Assembly (NCBI RefSeq): GCF_963676685.1
Contig: NC_092353.1
Coordinates: forward strand, 12,735,734 to 12,799,733
Source: Mytilus edulis
Taxonomy: Eukaryota > Mollusca > Bivalvia > Mytilida > Mytilidae
Reading direction: 5' to 3'
DNA: 64,000 nt
In this document: positions 1-12,620 of the stretch, piece after piece
How the letters are laid out: each line of letters opens with the position of its first letter
Position numbering within the stretch: the first letter of the stretch is position 1
Made by a program: the position numbers and the translations under genes
The notes under the pieces: generated by a model
The model's database searches: none
Told to the model about the DNA's origin: nothing
The model's input: only the letters and a program-made list of their open reading frames with translations

Positions 1-496
1 GCCCAGTAAGCATAGCCATCTTTCCAAGCATCTTTTGACTATTCAAAAATAAAAAAGGCAAAAAATAGAATAAGAATAAAGCAGATGACAACTAGTAGGT
101 AAATATTTATCTATTTGGTCATGCAGAGTAAACATTTATTTACAGAGACAGCATCCACCCAACAAAAACAAAAAAAATATCGAACTAAACAGAAATGCTA
201 GGATCGTCCATATGACCTCACGCGGATGCTACAATCGTCCATATGACCTCAAGCGGTGACAAAATCAAATACAGGTCAATGTCAGTCATATTGGAAATGA
301 ATTGACGTTTGTGTTCATATAAAAAAAAAAACAAGTACTGAAAAATACACCTCCATTGAAAGATACAAACTTTGGAATTTGACATTGTAAAATTTATACA
401 TTAGTTGTTGTTTTTTTTGCATTTTTTTAGGAACAGATCAGATCTGTTCATTGTGTCTTTTTGTGTCGGGATGTATAAGTACCCGGTCACGTCCAC
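1..496. other. Non-coding, short direct repeat
   Basis: No gene is seen. The only structure is a direct repeat containing TCGTCCATATGACCTCA, present twice about 33 bases apart near 204-252. Confidence 0.5.
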
Positions 497-910
497 TTGT
501 ATTTTTGTCCATCTGATGAGTTAAGCCTTTTTCAACTGATTTTTATAGTTAGTTCTTATGTTGTACTGTTATACCACTGTCCCAGGTTAGGGGGGGGGGG
601 GATCCCGCTAACATGTTTAACCCCGCCACATTATTTATGTATGTGCCTGCAATTCAGTGGTTGTCGTTTGTTTATGTGTTACATATTTGTTTTTCGTTCA
701 TTTTTTTTTACATAAATAAGGCCGTTAGTTTTCTCGTTTGAATTGTTTTACATTGTCTTATCGGGGCCTTTTATAGCTGACTATGCGGTATGGGCTTTGC
801 TCATTGTCGAAGGCCGTACGGTGGCCTATAGTTGTTAATGTCTGTGTCATTTTTGTCTTTTGTGGATAGTTGTCTCATTGGCAATCATACCACATCTTCT
901 TTTTTATATT
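497..910 (+). repeat. Dispersed mussel repeat, family A, long copy
   Basis: This is a long copy of the family that ends CATTGGCAATCATACCACA. It contains the AACCCCGCCACATTATTTATG block, a G-run at about 590-601 and a GGCCGTACGGTGGCCTATAG block. Other copies in this window lie near 4320, 5500, 13050, 15600, 21950, 24740, 33985, 50060 and 53460. I recognise the family from mussel sequences. The short open frame across it has no coding character. Confidence 0.8.
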
Positions 911-2026
911 ACACCATAGATTAATTCGAATGAACGTTTTCATTTTAAACCATCTTCAGTGTATATTACAAAATGAAATACTTTAATATTCCTAAAGGAA
1001 TTCCCAAATCTGTTTGGCCCTAACCTGCTTTGAATTGTCCTTGGAAGTGATACCTTTTTAAAAGGCAAATTAAATTAAATGATTATTGTTCATTCAAAAC
1101 ATCGAAATAAATCACATTGAAGCCGTGCATCTGAGGAAAATGTTCAAACATATCCCATTCTAGTGTTACCATACATATACAAGTCATTTGACGAAATGAC
1201 AGAAAATGTCTCCATTAATATATATCTTAAAGTTATATCGAATTTCAATGCTATTTTATTTGTGTATCAACACAGCATAGCATAGTTATAGACCAATTAT
1301 GGTGGAATTTGAAATATATATAATGAAAAATACGCATAAAACTTATATTACTTTAAAGTAAAATTCCGTACATTGATATAATGGTTAATTACGGAGTTAT
1401 GAATGTTACCCTCCTCAAATCTCAAACATACATGTATCTTATCAACACAGATTTGCTTACCTGTCCTCGATAGGGTCAATAACCTCGTGAGAGTTCATAA
1501 ACAATTATCATGTTCAAATAAAGTATACAACCTTAGTTACATCATAAGAACCATATACCTGTTTAAGTGCTGTGTAAATACTAATAAAAATTGGACGGAC
1601 TTAACTTTGTAATACCTTGAACTGGCTTTAACCTCGCCGATCATAACAAAAGTTGTTTTATATGTCTTATATGTATGTTAAAAATATAGTCTAATAAACA
1701 AAAACAATAAATAATTCTAGTATATGGCATTACTTCAGTACGTGTGTTTATTTGCCAAAACCATGAGATTGCAAGTTTTGAATGTTAAAATGAATGCTGG
1801 TGAGATTAAGGAAAAGATGTATTTTAAAATAGAATGATGAATATTACATTTGAAATTAGGAGAATTTGAGTCAAATATAATATTATATGAACATGACAGC
1901 ATAATGTCCCTTTAACTGATTTTAGAGAAGGTGTCCACAATCTAGAAAGAATAATACCCCAAGTCCCTCTCCCTTTTTGTTCGAACAAACATGACATGAC
2001 TGATCCTCAGTGTGAATAAAGCATAC
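911..2026. other. Non-coding, AT-rich
   Basis: This stretch lies downstream of the last visible Ras-like exon and is probably its intron. No convincing further exon was found. A strong minus-strand donor near 1459 follows a short in-frame ATG, but no acceptor or partner exon supports it. Confidence 0.4.
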
Positions 2027-5000
2027 CTGTCCCGCCGTATCCAGTATTTCTAGCCGTACATCATCATCGTCTACCTTACATGAACATTTATAAATTCTTT
2101 CTGAAATAAAAGTAGACAGATAAGATTTGTGAACCTACTGTATATACAAGGATTGAGCTATTATAGTATACACAGATTGATTAATTGATAGCGTAAACCT
2201 AGGCCTGTGACCTTGTACTGTTCAATGAATTGCAAAAAGAAATGATCAAACACCTTTGGATTATCAGCATATCAGTTATAAACAATGTATCTGTGTGTTA
2301 AACATCGTGTTACTGTATACTTTTAACCCTTTGAACAAATAAATGAAACGTATATTAATAGCATTTTGATTTATATACATGTACTAAGAAGAGGTAGGAC
2401 TAAGAGCACATACTAACTATTTAACCTCTTCCCAGGGTATGTCAATTGGCCCCGTGTTTTTCATTTTCTTCATAGGGCCAAAGTATATTAGTATTAAAAA
2501 TTTATGATAATATATTACATGTATAGTAAATACATTTTCAACAATTTACATTTAGATAAATTCGAATTTTAACTAGTGCTATATATTTCTGCCTTTTATA
2601 ATAAATAATTTTGTGTTAGTAAAATTTTGAAAGGACAAGTCATCTAATTATGTTGTACAAAAACATTTCTATAATTCGTATCTGAACGGCAAAACATATG
2701 GTTTCTATTTATCACATGAAGAAATATGTCTCATATCACACTACAACATCGCTTGCATTAAAATTTCAACAACTTATTGCTGTCCATTAACTGGAATCAA
2801 CAAGTATCTGCAGATTTGCACGAATGCCATTGTACTATCAGGTACAAATAAATGGATATCATTTTTTGGTTTTCAGTTTACTTGAAACAAAAAGTAAGAA
2901 CAAAAGATAAAGAAACATGTGCGTTTTACAGATAACTTATCTTCTCCAATTATTTTATCCTAAAGTAAGTCCAACTAATGTCTTCAGAAAAAAAAACAAC
3001 GCAACCATTTAAAAATAAACTTGTAATGAAAACCTAATACACCTGAGCCAGTTAACCTTTAATCAAAATAGTCTCATCCTCGCACCAGACTTGTGATTAA
3101 CATGTTAAAATGTATTTAAGATTAGTATCTCGTTTATTGGAGAAACGTCAGGGTTTGAAAAAGTTGTGTTGTTGTAACAGATAACATCACCATCTAAACA
3201 TGTGTTTGCGTTTCAGCTTTGATATCTCAATAAAAAAATCGATAAACGACCATCCGTCAGAACACTGAAAGAAACGTTTATAAATGTCTGGCCGCGAATC
3301 TGTGTGAGAACATTCTGAACTGCTTTTTCAGCAAATATAAGTATATACAGTACAAAAATATTTAAAAAAAAATGTGGGTTTATCATAGCGTTTATGTATA
3401 GGAATGTTAAAAATATGGTATAACATTGAGCATGGAAATGGGGAAGGTGTCAAAGAGACAACAACCCAACTAAATAGCATAAAACAGCCGAATGCCATCA
3501 ATGGGACTTTAATACAGTCAGAAATTCCCGCAGTCGGAGGGGTGCTTCAGCTGATCCCTTAACAAAAAATGAACACTAGTTCAGTGATTATGGACGTCAT
3601 ACTAAACTCCGAAATATATAAAAGAAACTAAAATTATTTCAGGGCAAATGAGACCAACAGCTTTCTTGTGAGAGAGTGTTGTTAGTGTGTGACTGCTGTC
3701 ACATTGAGTATTACACAATCTATCTTTTCAAAGAATCTGCATTGAAAGACAAATTGAATGTTGATAATGTATGTATTAAGGGAAAAGTATGGTGCTAAAA
3801 AGAAGATATAAATGAGAAACGAAAACAATTGTGGATTGAATTATAAGACAGTTTACTGCAAGTTTTTGACTTACCTAATGTTGGACAATATTCACCAATG
3901 AAACGTTTCGTCAGATAACGAACTGTTATCGCTAAAAAATAAAAAAAAATGTTAAAATGAAGAACATCTAACACATCAATGTATGAACTATACAGCAGTG
4001 GTATATATTTTCGATAATTTTACTTGCCCAAGGTGGGCATATGCACAAACACTGGCAAAATTCTAAATGGTCCCGTTACCAATCATGATCTTATGTAGTG
4101 GCATGCTATCTCTTTTCTATAATAGTAATATTCCATATGAAAAACCTTAGAAAACCAGTGTGCAACAAAAGATTGTCGACAGTTGACAAATGGAAAACTA
4201 GCTGGCGTAATGTACCTCAAGACATGGTCGAAATATACCTTTTGGGGGTTGTGTGCATGTAAAACTGTTTGAACTCATCACATAATTTGCCTGTACCAAA
4301 GCAAGCTATCTGGCCATAATTTGTTGGCTGTTGTTAGTCTTTGTTTGCGTGTCTATTTCGGGGAGTCAGATGATGTTTGTTGGTGTGGTCTGTTGTACTG
4401 TCCAACATTTGTTTCTGATGTCCCCTTGTGTATCTTTTGATGTGTTTAAACGTACGCGTGTTAAAACGTAATTTATTTACTTCATAATTTCGTACATTCA
4501 TTTCGGGGCCTTTGATAGCTAACTATGCGGTATATCGGCTTTGCTCATTGATGACGGCCGTACGTTGACCTACAGTTGATAATTTCTATATCATTTGGTC
4601 TCTTGTGGAGAGTTGTCTCATTGGCAATCATATACAGTAACTACATCTTTCTTATATTCATAGATGATTTGAATGTATCTATTTAAACTTCATCTGTACT
4701 AATTATTGTCTAAATTATGAATTATGAAAGTAAAGAAACAATTCCTGCTTTTGATGTTATGAATAAAGTGAAAGCCACTTCATAACAATTTTTACAGATA
4801 CTATTCATCAAATGTCAAGATTTTGGATGAAGATTGAATATATGACCCAGATATTCATTCGATTTGCACCTTAATGATCTTTTCAAGATTGAAATAACTT
4901 TTTTTTGTTTCAGTGTTATCTTAAGATTTTTTTCAATCAGGTGAAATCTATAGAACAAACTTCCAAGTAATTTACATCATAACAGATTCTTAATTATGTT

Positions 5001-6412
5001 GTGTCAGTGTATAAATGAAGATCTCACTTTTTAAGATATCTTCAGTGATGGTATATTTATTTTAGGAAAGTTGAGATGAAACGATAACACTATCTGCTAC
5101 GTTTTAAGATTTGCAAGGTTACTTACTCACTCGCATCTGACATACAGGTGGTCACATCAAAGGAAATTATCCGTAGAAGGTAAAATAACAGGTAAATAAA
5201 TACCTTGGTTTCCTATTTTTGACTTAAGTCTATATCCATTATTTACTTTCCCTCATTCATATAAATTAAAAGCTATTTTGACAGAATCAGTCAGATGATA
5301 CCGTGTACAAAAATATACATTAAATAAAGACGTTGTTTAAATTCTGATAGAAAAGTAAACACTCTACATGTTTAAATGTATAAGTATTTAGTCTATTAAA
5401 CAGATCAAGAAAAGACCTCTCAATAACACTGTCGACAAAAAAAACCAAGTTCGATGGAGGACATACATAAAAATGAGTCAAATCATTTCACCTGATTTTT
5501 AAAGTGTGTTCTTATGTTGTGATGTTACACGTCCACTGTTCCAGGATCGGCACTTGCAAACATGTTAAACCCAAGGATGCCGAAACGATAACCTTTTTTT
5601 CAATCCGTTCATGTCCGTTAGACGTCCGTTCTTATATTTGATTTTGTCTTTTATTATGGACTTTCCCTCCGTCAGTTGAATTTACCTTGGAGGTCGGTGT
5701 TTATGTTATTACTGGTGGATAGTTGACTCATTGGTAATATATTACAAAACATAAAAATGCAAGTTCAACGAAGGACAAACTTACTAATCATAATTGATAA
5801 GAGTACAAATTTTGTACCCTAAAAAATTGTCAAAAGAAATACGTTTAATGGAAATTGGAAAATTGTTTAATAAGTATATTATAATTAATTTAATAACTTA
5901 AATACATTTTTTTACATGCGTTATTTTTCACAGATTCTATGAATAAATAGTATAATAGATCATTTTGATTGTCCTCCTTTACAAAAAATGTATGTATATA
6001 TAAAGAATTTTATTAGGTTTCATTGATATGTCTTTTTGTTTGACATATCTGATAATAACCTATTTTTGTAAAGTTTACGCCAGCGTCTCTTTTATTAATG
6101 TTATATATACTGATGATTTGAACAATTACGCGTGAGCCCTCCTGCACTAGTTTGTAGGCTCTTGAAGTTGTGTTGGCACAGAGTTATACGAAAGGTTATT
6201 TGGAAATAAATAGAACCATTACATGAAGGGGCAATGAATTGATGTTATAAAATAATGAAAATCAAATTATTGTTCCCCAGTATCACTTTGAGGGTAACTA
6301 CTAGTAACATACCTGTTTTTCCAACGCCTGCACATCCTACTATTGCTATTTTACATACATCCTTAATGTCACTTCCATTTCCACGGTTAAAACGTGAACC
6401 ATTGGAAGACAT
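2027..6412 (-). CDS. Ras-like small GTPase (RERG/RASL-like), 5' three coding exons
   Basis: Three minus-strand exons join in frame: 6412-6313, 3931-3875 and 2100-2027, with phases 1, 1 and 0 and consensus GT/AG borders. They give residues 1-77. After a short Ser/Gly/Asn-rich lead, residues 20-33 read CKIAIVGCAGVGKT, the P-loop (G1). Residues 36-47 (TVRYLTKRFIGE) lead into the switch I effector segment, and residues 73-77 (DTAGQ) are the G3 box. The TKRFIGEY wording points to the RERG, RASL11 and RASL12 branch rather than classical Ras. Switch I reads EYCPTL, with Cys where Asp is usual. The protein should bind GTP and act as a signalling switch. The G4 and G5 exons (NKxD, SAK) are not seen and probably lie beyond the left edge. 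An acceptor at about 6429 just before the ATG implies upstream 5' UTR exons. Confidence 0.85.
2101..3429. other. Intron of the Ras-like gene
   Basis: AT-rich intron sequence between the second and third visible exons. No other gene or clear repeat is seen here. Confidence 0.5.
3430..3655 (-). repeat. Dispersed mussel repeat, family A head part
   Basis: The segment from ATGGAAATGGGGAAGGTGTC to the CACTAGTTCAGTGATTATGG block matches the segment at about 55590-55800. In that second copy it runs on into the family A block with GGCGGGGTTAAACATG, so the two pieces belong to one larger element. Confidence 0.7.
4320..4660 (+). repeat. Dispersed mussel repeat, family A, diverged
   Basis: The segment contains TTTCGGGGCCTTTGATAGCT, GCGGTAT, GGCCGTACGTTGACCTA and GAGTTGTCTCATTGGCAATC in the family order. 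It lies in the intron between Ras-like exons 1 and 2. Confidence 0.75.
4661..5499. other. Intron sequence, nothing recognised
   Basis: AT-rich sequence inside the Ras-like gene. No exon with good borders and no repeat family was recognised. Confidence 0.4.
5500..5750 (+). repeat. Dispersed mussel repeat, family A, old copy
   Basis: Weak but ordered matches to family A: a TTCTTATGTTGTGATGTTAC block, CCACTGTTCCAGG, AACATGTTAAACCC, and GGATAGTTGACTCATTGGTA at the end. Confidence 0.55.
5751..6312. other. Intron sequence, nothing recognised
   Basis: AT-rich intron flank just inside the first coding exon of the Ras-like gene. Confidence 0.4.
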
Positions 6413-6429
6413 CCTTATAATGACTGTCT

Positions 6430-7741
6430 ATAATCCAGAAAAATATTTCAAGTCATGCAGAGATCATTTAAATTTTCACATGTTCATAAGACTATAATAA
6501 AAGTCAAAAACACTTTGTAACAAAGTTAAAGTATTTTAATTCCAAACTATTGATCCGAGACTGTAGCAAAAAGTAAGATGTCAACTTTGTAACTATCTGA
6601 TAACCCTATGGAAGTACCTGTACCCTGATTTGAATCTTCTCAACACTTGTAATCACTAACACCTTGAACAGGTAAATCTGATAAGACCTGTAAAGATAAA
6701 TTCTTTGTGTATTGGGTTACTTTGAAATTTTCAGAACAAAACCACAACTTTTATGTTTTCTGAACGTGTCAAAATCGAGATAAATTTCAAAATAATTAAA
6801 TTTCTGTCTACGATAGTCTTAAGTCTATTTCCTAAAACACGAGTGGTTTGTTCTAAAGATTTAAAACGGTTCAATTAATATTGTGGTATAATCCCTGTTC
6901 CTAACCAAACTTAGAGTACGTTGTATTGACTTTGTGTATAGTTTGAACAAACATCGTCAATTTACCGGTTAATTTCATTGACAAGATGTTCCGTCATTAA
7001 GCCCACCTGCGATAACCTTCTCACATTAGTAATTTATCATCTTCTAGATTTGTCTGTTGTTTAATGTAAGTTTACTATGGTCTGGTATCGGTAAACATTG
7101 AATGTAATATTTTTATTATTGACACTTGAGTTTATTTACATGCACTTCTCTTAAGTTAGCTTTAGTCCACTTTTCCTAAACTATTTGGCTCATAAGTAAA
7201 TTGCACTTTATGAAATCAAAATGAATTATAGCTTCTATTTATAAAACAGAAATACATACATAAATTTAAATGCGTTTTTGATGCGCATTTAGTTTTATTG
7301 ACGACGGCTGTCTATCTTAATAATCAGACGGAAATAATTACATAAAATCGAAAGGAATGCACTAAATAGTCCTAATTAATGATAACTTCCTTCTCAGTTA
7401 AAGAAATTGTTAAATATTAATTATGTTTTGCTGTTTCGCTAACTTTAAATTAATCATATTAGCCTTTTTGTTCCATTTAAACTCCTATTTTAGTACAATA
7501 AATGAAGCTTGACTGAATCTTTGAACAGTGCGTTATTTATTTTATACATTTGTAAGATACACAAAAAAGTCCTAACAAAATTACCAAAATCCAAGGTAAA
7601 TTCAAAATTCAAAATGGGAAAAGTCCATAAAACCTTGCTTATTCAAACGCTCGACTACTACAATGTAGTATATCAAACAAGGAAAGGCATGAATAATAAG
7701 TGCCCTATTCACGTTTTCTGTAGACATCTTTTTTTATAGCT
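6430..7741. other. Upstream intron or flank of the Ras-like gene
   Basis: No convincing exon. A minus-strand stretch at 6965-7020 shares GGAACATCTTGTCAAT with the candidate exon at 33252-33359, suggesting a dispersed family. Confidence 0.35.
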
Positions 7742-8331
7742 AGCAAAGGAGTAGGTCCGGTAAGGGCCCTTTTTGGCCCAAAAATATAACAGTTTTACAA
7801 AATTGTTAAAATGTAAACTTTTACTTATTTATTGGACAGTTGAATGCTTCTGCTACATAAATATGGGCTGTTTTTGACAATGCAATGCACATATATCGGG
7901 TTGTAGCACCATTAAGTCATGCTAAATTACTGAAATCTTGAAAATTCTATCATTTTAGTTAAATTTTAGACGGTTTCCGTGTAAAACGAAAGTGGCCGCA
8001 TTCGTGTTCATCCTTAATATTGCAATGTAAGTTGTATTTTATGATAATACATAACATATATAAAGGTTGTGGATGAACACGGATGCGGCCACTTTCATTT
8101 TTGACAAAAACAATCTGAAAAGTGACGTTTTTTGGCATATTTGAGAGATTTTTCATATTTGAGCTTCAATCGGATCGTTTTTAATGACTTTATCAGTTAA
8201 AATCTTTCACATAAACTAATTGAATCAAGTGAAATGGACACTTAAGTGTTTAAAAAGTGGTCTAAATCTTTCGTCAGATGAAACTGAAATTTGAGGCCAA
8301 AATGAGTCCTTACCGGACCTACTCCTTTGCT
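7742..8331. mobile_element. Inverted-repeat element (MITE-like) with nested hairpin
   Basis: The ends are perfect inverted repeats of 24 bases: AGCAAAGGAGTAGGTCCGGT at 7742 and its complement ending at about 8331. Just inside each end is a GGCC-containing block (GGCCC on the left, GGCCAAAATG on the right). A second inverted repeat lies within: 7982-8012 pairs with 8071-8101 around AAGTGGCCGCAT, with two mismatches in 31. No transposase is present. The target duplication could not be fixed, so the transposon superfamily is unknown. Confidence 0.8.
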
Positions 8332-9177
8332 TTTAATTCGTTCCTTAAGTTGACATAGCGTCAGGTCTGCCCCCCTTTTTTTAATTTACATTGAAGTAAG
8401 GCATTTTTTGTTAATATCTTTTGGGATACTTTATAATGATTACTATATAGTGATGATAAGATGAGTATTTTGTTAATATTCTGATGTGCACTGTTACCGC
8501 AATATTGATTGGGCAAACTACTTTAGTATCGTTCAAAGTCAAAATATGTTCTATGTTTCGATTATTTATAAAAACTGATAGTAAGAAAAGAAGTTAATTG
8601 TAGCATCAACCGTAAGCTTTTCAAACCAACCGAGATAGCGATAACCTTCATAAACTACATCTTCAAGTTTTATTGTAAATGATTTTACTGAAATAGCATT
8701 TGAAAACTAAACTAATTGACTCAATTTAGTTTTAATCGATTTGCTTTTATTATCGCATTTGTTTTTTTTTCTATTTAGAAAATTAAAAGACATTTAATAA
8801 ATGAAGTGAATAACAAAACGTTATTATACTAACATTTAACAAATTTAATACTGGTATGATTTCTAAGATATACTTTAATTTTGTAAATACAGAAGAGGGG
8901 TTTCAATCTTTTGGCCTACGCGTTTTGATATATACTTTATTACTGCATAGTACTTTTTTTCTTAACTACCGCACTGACAACCTTGAGTTCCTTCAGAAAC
9001 ATAAAATCATAGGAAACTTCAAATCAAATTAATTCATTTAACTATTCAAAAGGAACATGATTTTATCTTATACATTTGAAATGCTTCTAAACCATCGTTC
9101 GATCTTACGAACTCTTTGTTTATAAATAGAAGTTGAAAGAGGGTTAACTAGCTTGCAAATCTTAACTAAAAATAATT
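8332..9177. other. Non-coding, AT-rich
   Basis: No gene seen. The minus strand around 8605-8660 keeps a short open frame (GYRYLGWFEKL) without splice borders, probably part of a dispersed repeat. Confidence 0.35.
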
Positions 9178-9462
9178 AACTAGAAACGTGGTTACATGAT
9201 TATTGCATGTCACTGAGGCTAGGGCTGGACTGTAACAGGCAAAATAATCAACTAGAAACGTGCTTACATGATTGTTGCATGTCACTGAGGCTTGGGATGG
9301 ACTGTAACAGGCAAAATAATTAACAAGAAACGTGATTATATGATTATTGCATGTCACTGAGGCTAGGGCTGGACTGTAACAGGCAAAATAATCAACTAGA
9401 AACGTGCTTACATGATTATTGCATGTCACTGAGGCTAGGGCTGGATTTTAACAGGCATTTGC
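9178..9462 (-). repeat. 72-bp tandem repeat, four copies, open on the minus strand
   Basis: Units start at 9178, 9250, 9322 and 9394, each beginning AAC(T/A)AGAAACGTG. Because 72 is a multiple of three, the minus strand reads as a 24-residue repeat (SVTCNNHV, FLV(D/N)YFACYSP). The frame is closed upstream by a TAA in the rightmost copy, caused by a base change (TGTAAC to TTTAAC on the plus strand). There are no splice borders or start context, so I treat it as a minisatellite. Confidence 0.85.
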
Positions 9463-10137
9463 TATGTGTTGTGTGATATAACACTTTACTATGTGTAGTT
9501 ATTTACCATCGAGAGACTAGCTTATTGACTATAAGTGGTAATACCTATTGTTTATGAGTATAAATCTATGGTTGTAATTTATTGGTTTCGATTGAGGAGA
9601 TATAAAAATGATTGCTTACATGGTTGTTGCATACACGATTAAATTTAAATCAGAAGCTGTGTGTCAAGTCTAAATGGAACGTAAAAACAATTGTTGATAT
9701 AAAAAAAATACAAATTAATGTACAGGGGAACAACAGTTACACAGTATAAACAAATACACACTGTTTGCATGGTTTGAGTTGTTTTTTATAAGTTAAATAA
9801 ATGACGGCAACAGGAGCAGAGGTTGTCCCTTAGGTAATTAACCAAGCACTTCATTCATTTAATTAGTATCTATCTACTTATTGAGATACTGGCAACAGTT
9901 TGGCTCAGCACCATCTGTTTCGCTCTATAGCTCTCCACGCGCACTTATAATTTATCATTACGCACATTAAAATTTATAACCATCATAATTTGAAAAAAGC
10001 TTCATTCCACACAATCTTTGATGAAGGATCGGTATTGTAAATTGATAACTCTGACAGTGATCGTAATGAAAAATACCCATGATGTGCAATGTTAACTCAA
10101 ACTATAATTTGAATTTTAATCAGTTTGACATACTTAC
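9463..10137. other. Non-coding, AT-rich
   Basis: No gene or recognised repeat seen. Confidence 0.35.
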
Positions 10138-10206
10138 GATATAGAATCAAAGCCTTTCTCCCATGGCGAACTAATGAGTTCAAAGTCATAACATAACAAG
10201 ATTTGT
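10138..10206 (-). other. Candidate 5' exon, minus strand
   Basis: On the minus strand an acceptor (CTTGACAG) at 10207-10208 and a strong donor (GTAAGTATG) at 10137 enclose 69 bases. Two frames are open. One begins with ATG and reads MTLNSLVRHGRKALILYR, which resembles the start of a mitochondrial LYR-motif protein; the other reads SSPWEKGFDSIS. Joining either frame to the Ras-like exon at 6429 meets a stop, so it may be a 5' UTR exon of that gene. No second LYR exon was found. Confidence 0.3.
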
Positions 10207-10944
10207 CTGTCAAGATATCAGTCAGATATAAACCTGTTCGAATTATTCACATATTTTAAATCGAGTATTACAACCAAAATATGTAGCTTTGCATACAAAT
10301 CGAATAACGTGAAATTGAATTTATAAACATGTATAAAAAGTAGTTGAAGTATAAAATCAATGTGACTGCATCTGAAAATGAAGAGAACTCGACGACCACT
10401 GATGATTTCCTGATATGAGTAGCCAGAAAAAAAACCACTTAAACTTTTACAGGGAGATCAGTATAATTAATTGTCAATTTAATATCCTAGAAAAATGTTT
10501 CAATTGTTTGTATAAACTATCTACAGTGACAAATTTGTACATTTAATTTAGAGTAAATAAGTTTTCAACATGATATGATGCATGCCTTTTTCATGTTGTT
10601 TGTCAACTAAAATGTACGTTGAAAATATAATAGGCATGATTCAACATAATACATCATACATTTATATCATTCGGGTAAAAAATTGAGGAGCAGAAATTTC
10701 TATGTTGGCAATTTCATGGTGTCTGATATTAATATTAACATTGACTGATTAAGCAAAACAAGGCAGCACTATTTCATTATTTCATACTTTTACAAAAATG
10801 TAACTACAATTTTTGTCGTACTATTTTCAAATATATGATAAAAAGTATAGTCCAGCGACCATCGTTGTTAAAAATTGACATATTTTGTACAATATGTGTA
10901 TTATACAATGAAGAGCATTCACTTTAAAACTTATGATAATATCA
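10207..10944. other. Non-coding, AT-rich
   Basis: No gene or recognised repeat seen. Confidence 0.35.
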
Positions 10945-11075
10945 GATTATTACATGGCATTTTTCATATCGCATGTATTACCAGCACTAGGTTCAATATC
11001 AGCCCAAGAGCCGCATGGCTCGAGGGCTGATTTTGACCGAGGGTTGATAATACATGCGATATAAAAAAAAGACGT
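10945..11075. repeat. Inverted repeat of a dispersed element
   Basis: The arm at about 10961-11006 (CATATCGCATGTATTA to ATCAGCCC) pairs with 11025-11070 (GGGCTGATTTTGACC to AATACATGCGATAT), with a short GC-rich loop AGAGCCGCATGGCTCG that is itself palindromic. The flank to about 11580 probably belongs to the same element, since TATGATAAAAAG near 10837 is mirrored by CTTTTTATCATA at 11086. Confidence 0.65.
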
Positions 11076-11900
11076 GTGATGATCTTTTTATCATATGCTT
11101 CAACAACGGAGAAAGATAACAGATTCATCTATTGATCTTTTTTACGTGGTTCCAAATAGAAGTTCAAAGAGTGAAAACTTCACGGACGTCAAACCCCAAA
11201 TTTAGTACATTCGATATAAATTTTTCTACTGTATGCTTAACAAAGAAGAAGAAACTTTTAAAATGGACGAATCGTGTCTGGAAAAGTCAACCTTTTTTAA
11301 AGTAACTTTCTAAATTTAAAAAAATGCATTTATCATGTCTATTTAATAATTTGTTTGTTTTCTTGTTTTCGTTTTTCTTATTTTACACAATATACTTTCC
11401 AGTATACCAATAATTGTATTGTACACTACTTTGTAATGTTTTTCACTAAAAACGTAACATAGAGGTGTATTTTCCGGAATTTGCCGAGTATCACAAAAAT
11501 GCCATGCGATAACGTTACGGAAAGGCATGTGATAACAATCGAAGCATGTGATAAACTTTTCATATAATCCCACTAAGCACCAATTCGAAAAATATGAAAT
11601 TTACAGTTAAATAATGCTATTATCATACAGTAAAAATCATACGTTATTTAGTCTTAAGTATATGATAAATAAAAAAATCTAATGACAGAATTTGAAAATC
11701 AATTATGAGAAGAAAGCTTCCATGCACGTAACGATTTTAGAAAATTTATGGAAAATGATCTATCATTAGTATGGTTCGAAAGCAAATAAGCCGTCTGACT
11801 GGAATATTTAGTTTGTAAACCATTGTGTGATATGTTTGAGGGTCTTCTGGTTGAAATCCATAGGATTTTGTCTACTTTCACATAAGTATCTATAATACTA
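11076..11900. other. Repeat flank, no gene
   Basis: AT-rich sequence with short repeats of CATG(T/C)GATAAC near 11500-11550. The short minus-strand open frames show no splice borders or motifs. Confidence 0.35.
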
Positions 11901-12620
11901 AAATAACGAGGTCCAATTTGTCAGCCGTCATCGGGTAAAAACGACAAATCAGAGAATTCAACTTTATATATATATAGCTAATATAGGACAATGGTGTTGA
12001 TTAAAAATTACACCACTCCCGACCCTTTTGTTTTTTACATAATTAATATTGCCAATAATTAACAAGTTCCGGGTCGAATCCGATACCGATACCAATAGTA
12101 TATTCACCTGCTACCTTTCACCTGATCTGTACGTTCCGCATCTGACAGGCGCACCACCAAACGGTGTATTTAGGATTTTGCTATATACACCGGTCATAAT
12201 CACAGGGTTGACACTACTAAATTCAGTCATTGTCACATTTTCCCCTATTGTAGTATTTTAATGAGTATGACTTTCTAAGATGACAATACGAATACTAAAA
12301 ATATGGACTTAAAATAAGGCATATAGGTAGAGTTTTCAATTTGTTAGCCGGCATGACGTAAAATAGCGATTCAAAGAATTCAACTGTATTTATAACTAAT
12401 AAAGGGCAATGCTGTTGATTAAAAAATACTCAATGTCAGGCCCTTTTGTTTTCCAAATAATTAATATTACCAATAATTGACAAGTTTCAGGTCGATGGGT
12501 GCAAACAGAAAGTTTTTGAAAGCAGATAAAACTGTGCTTTTTATAATCGGCATGACTTTATCAGATGACAATACCAATACTAAAATAAGGCTTACGCATA
12601 GTTCTATACTGTAATTCAGT
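11901..12620 (+). repeat. Two diverged tandem copies of a dispersed repeat
   Basis: The segment at 11909-12080 (AATTTGTCAGCCGTCATCGG, CCCTTTTGTTTT, CAATAATTAACAAGTT) recurs at 12336-12500 as AATTTGTTAGCCGGCATGAC, CCCTTTTGTTTT and CAATAATTGACAAGTT. The first copy continues into a block with GGTCGAATCCGATACC and ACACCGGTCATAATCACAGG. Confidence 0.7.

Noticed and set aside
1460-1500. Possible first exon MNSHEVIDPIEDR on the minus strand
   Set aside because: The donor is good, but there is no partner exon, no promoter and no family match; too short to support.
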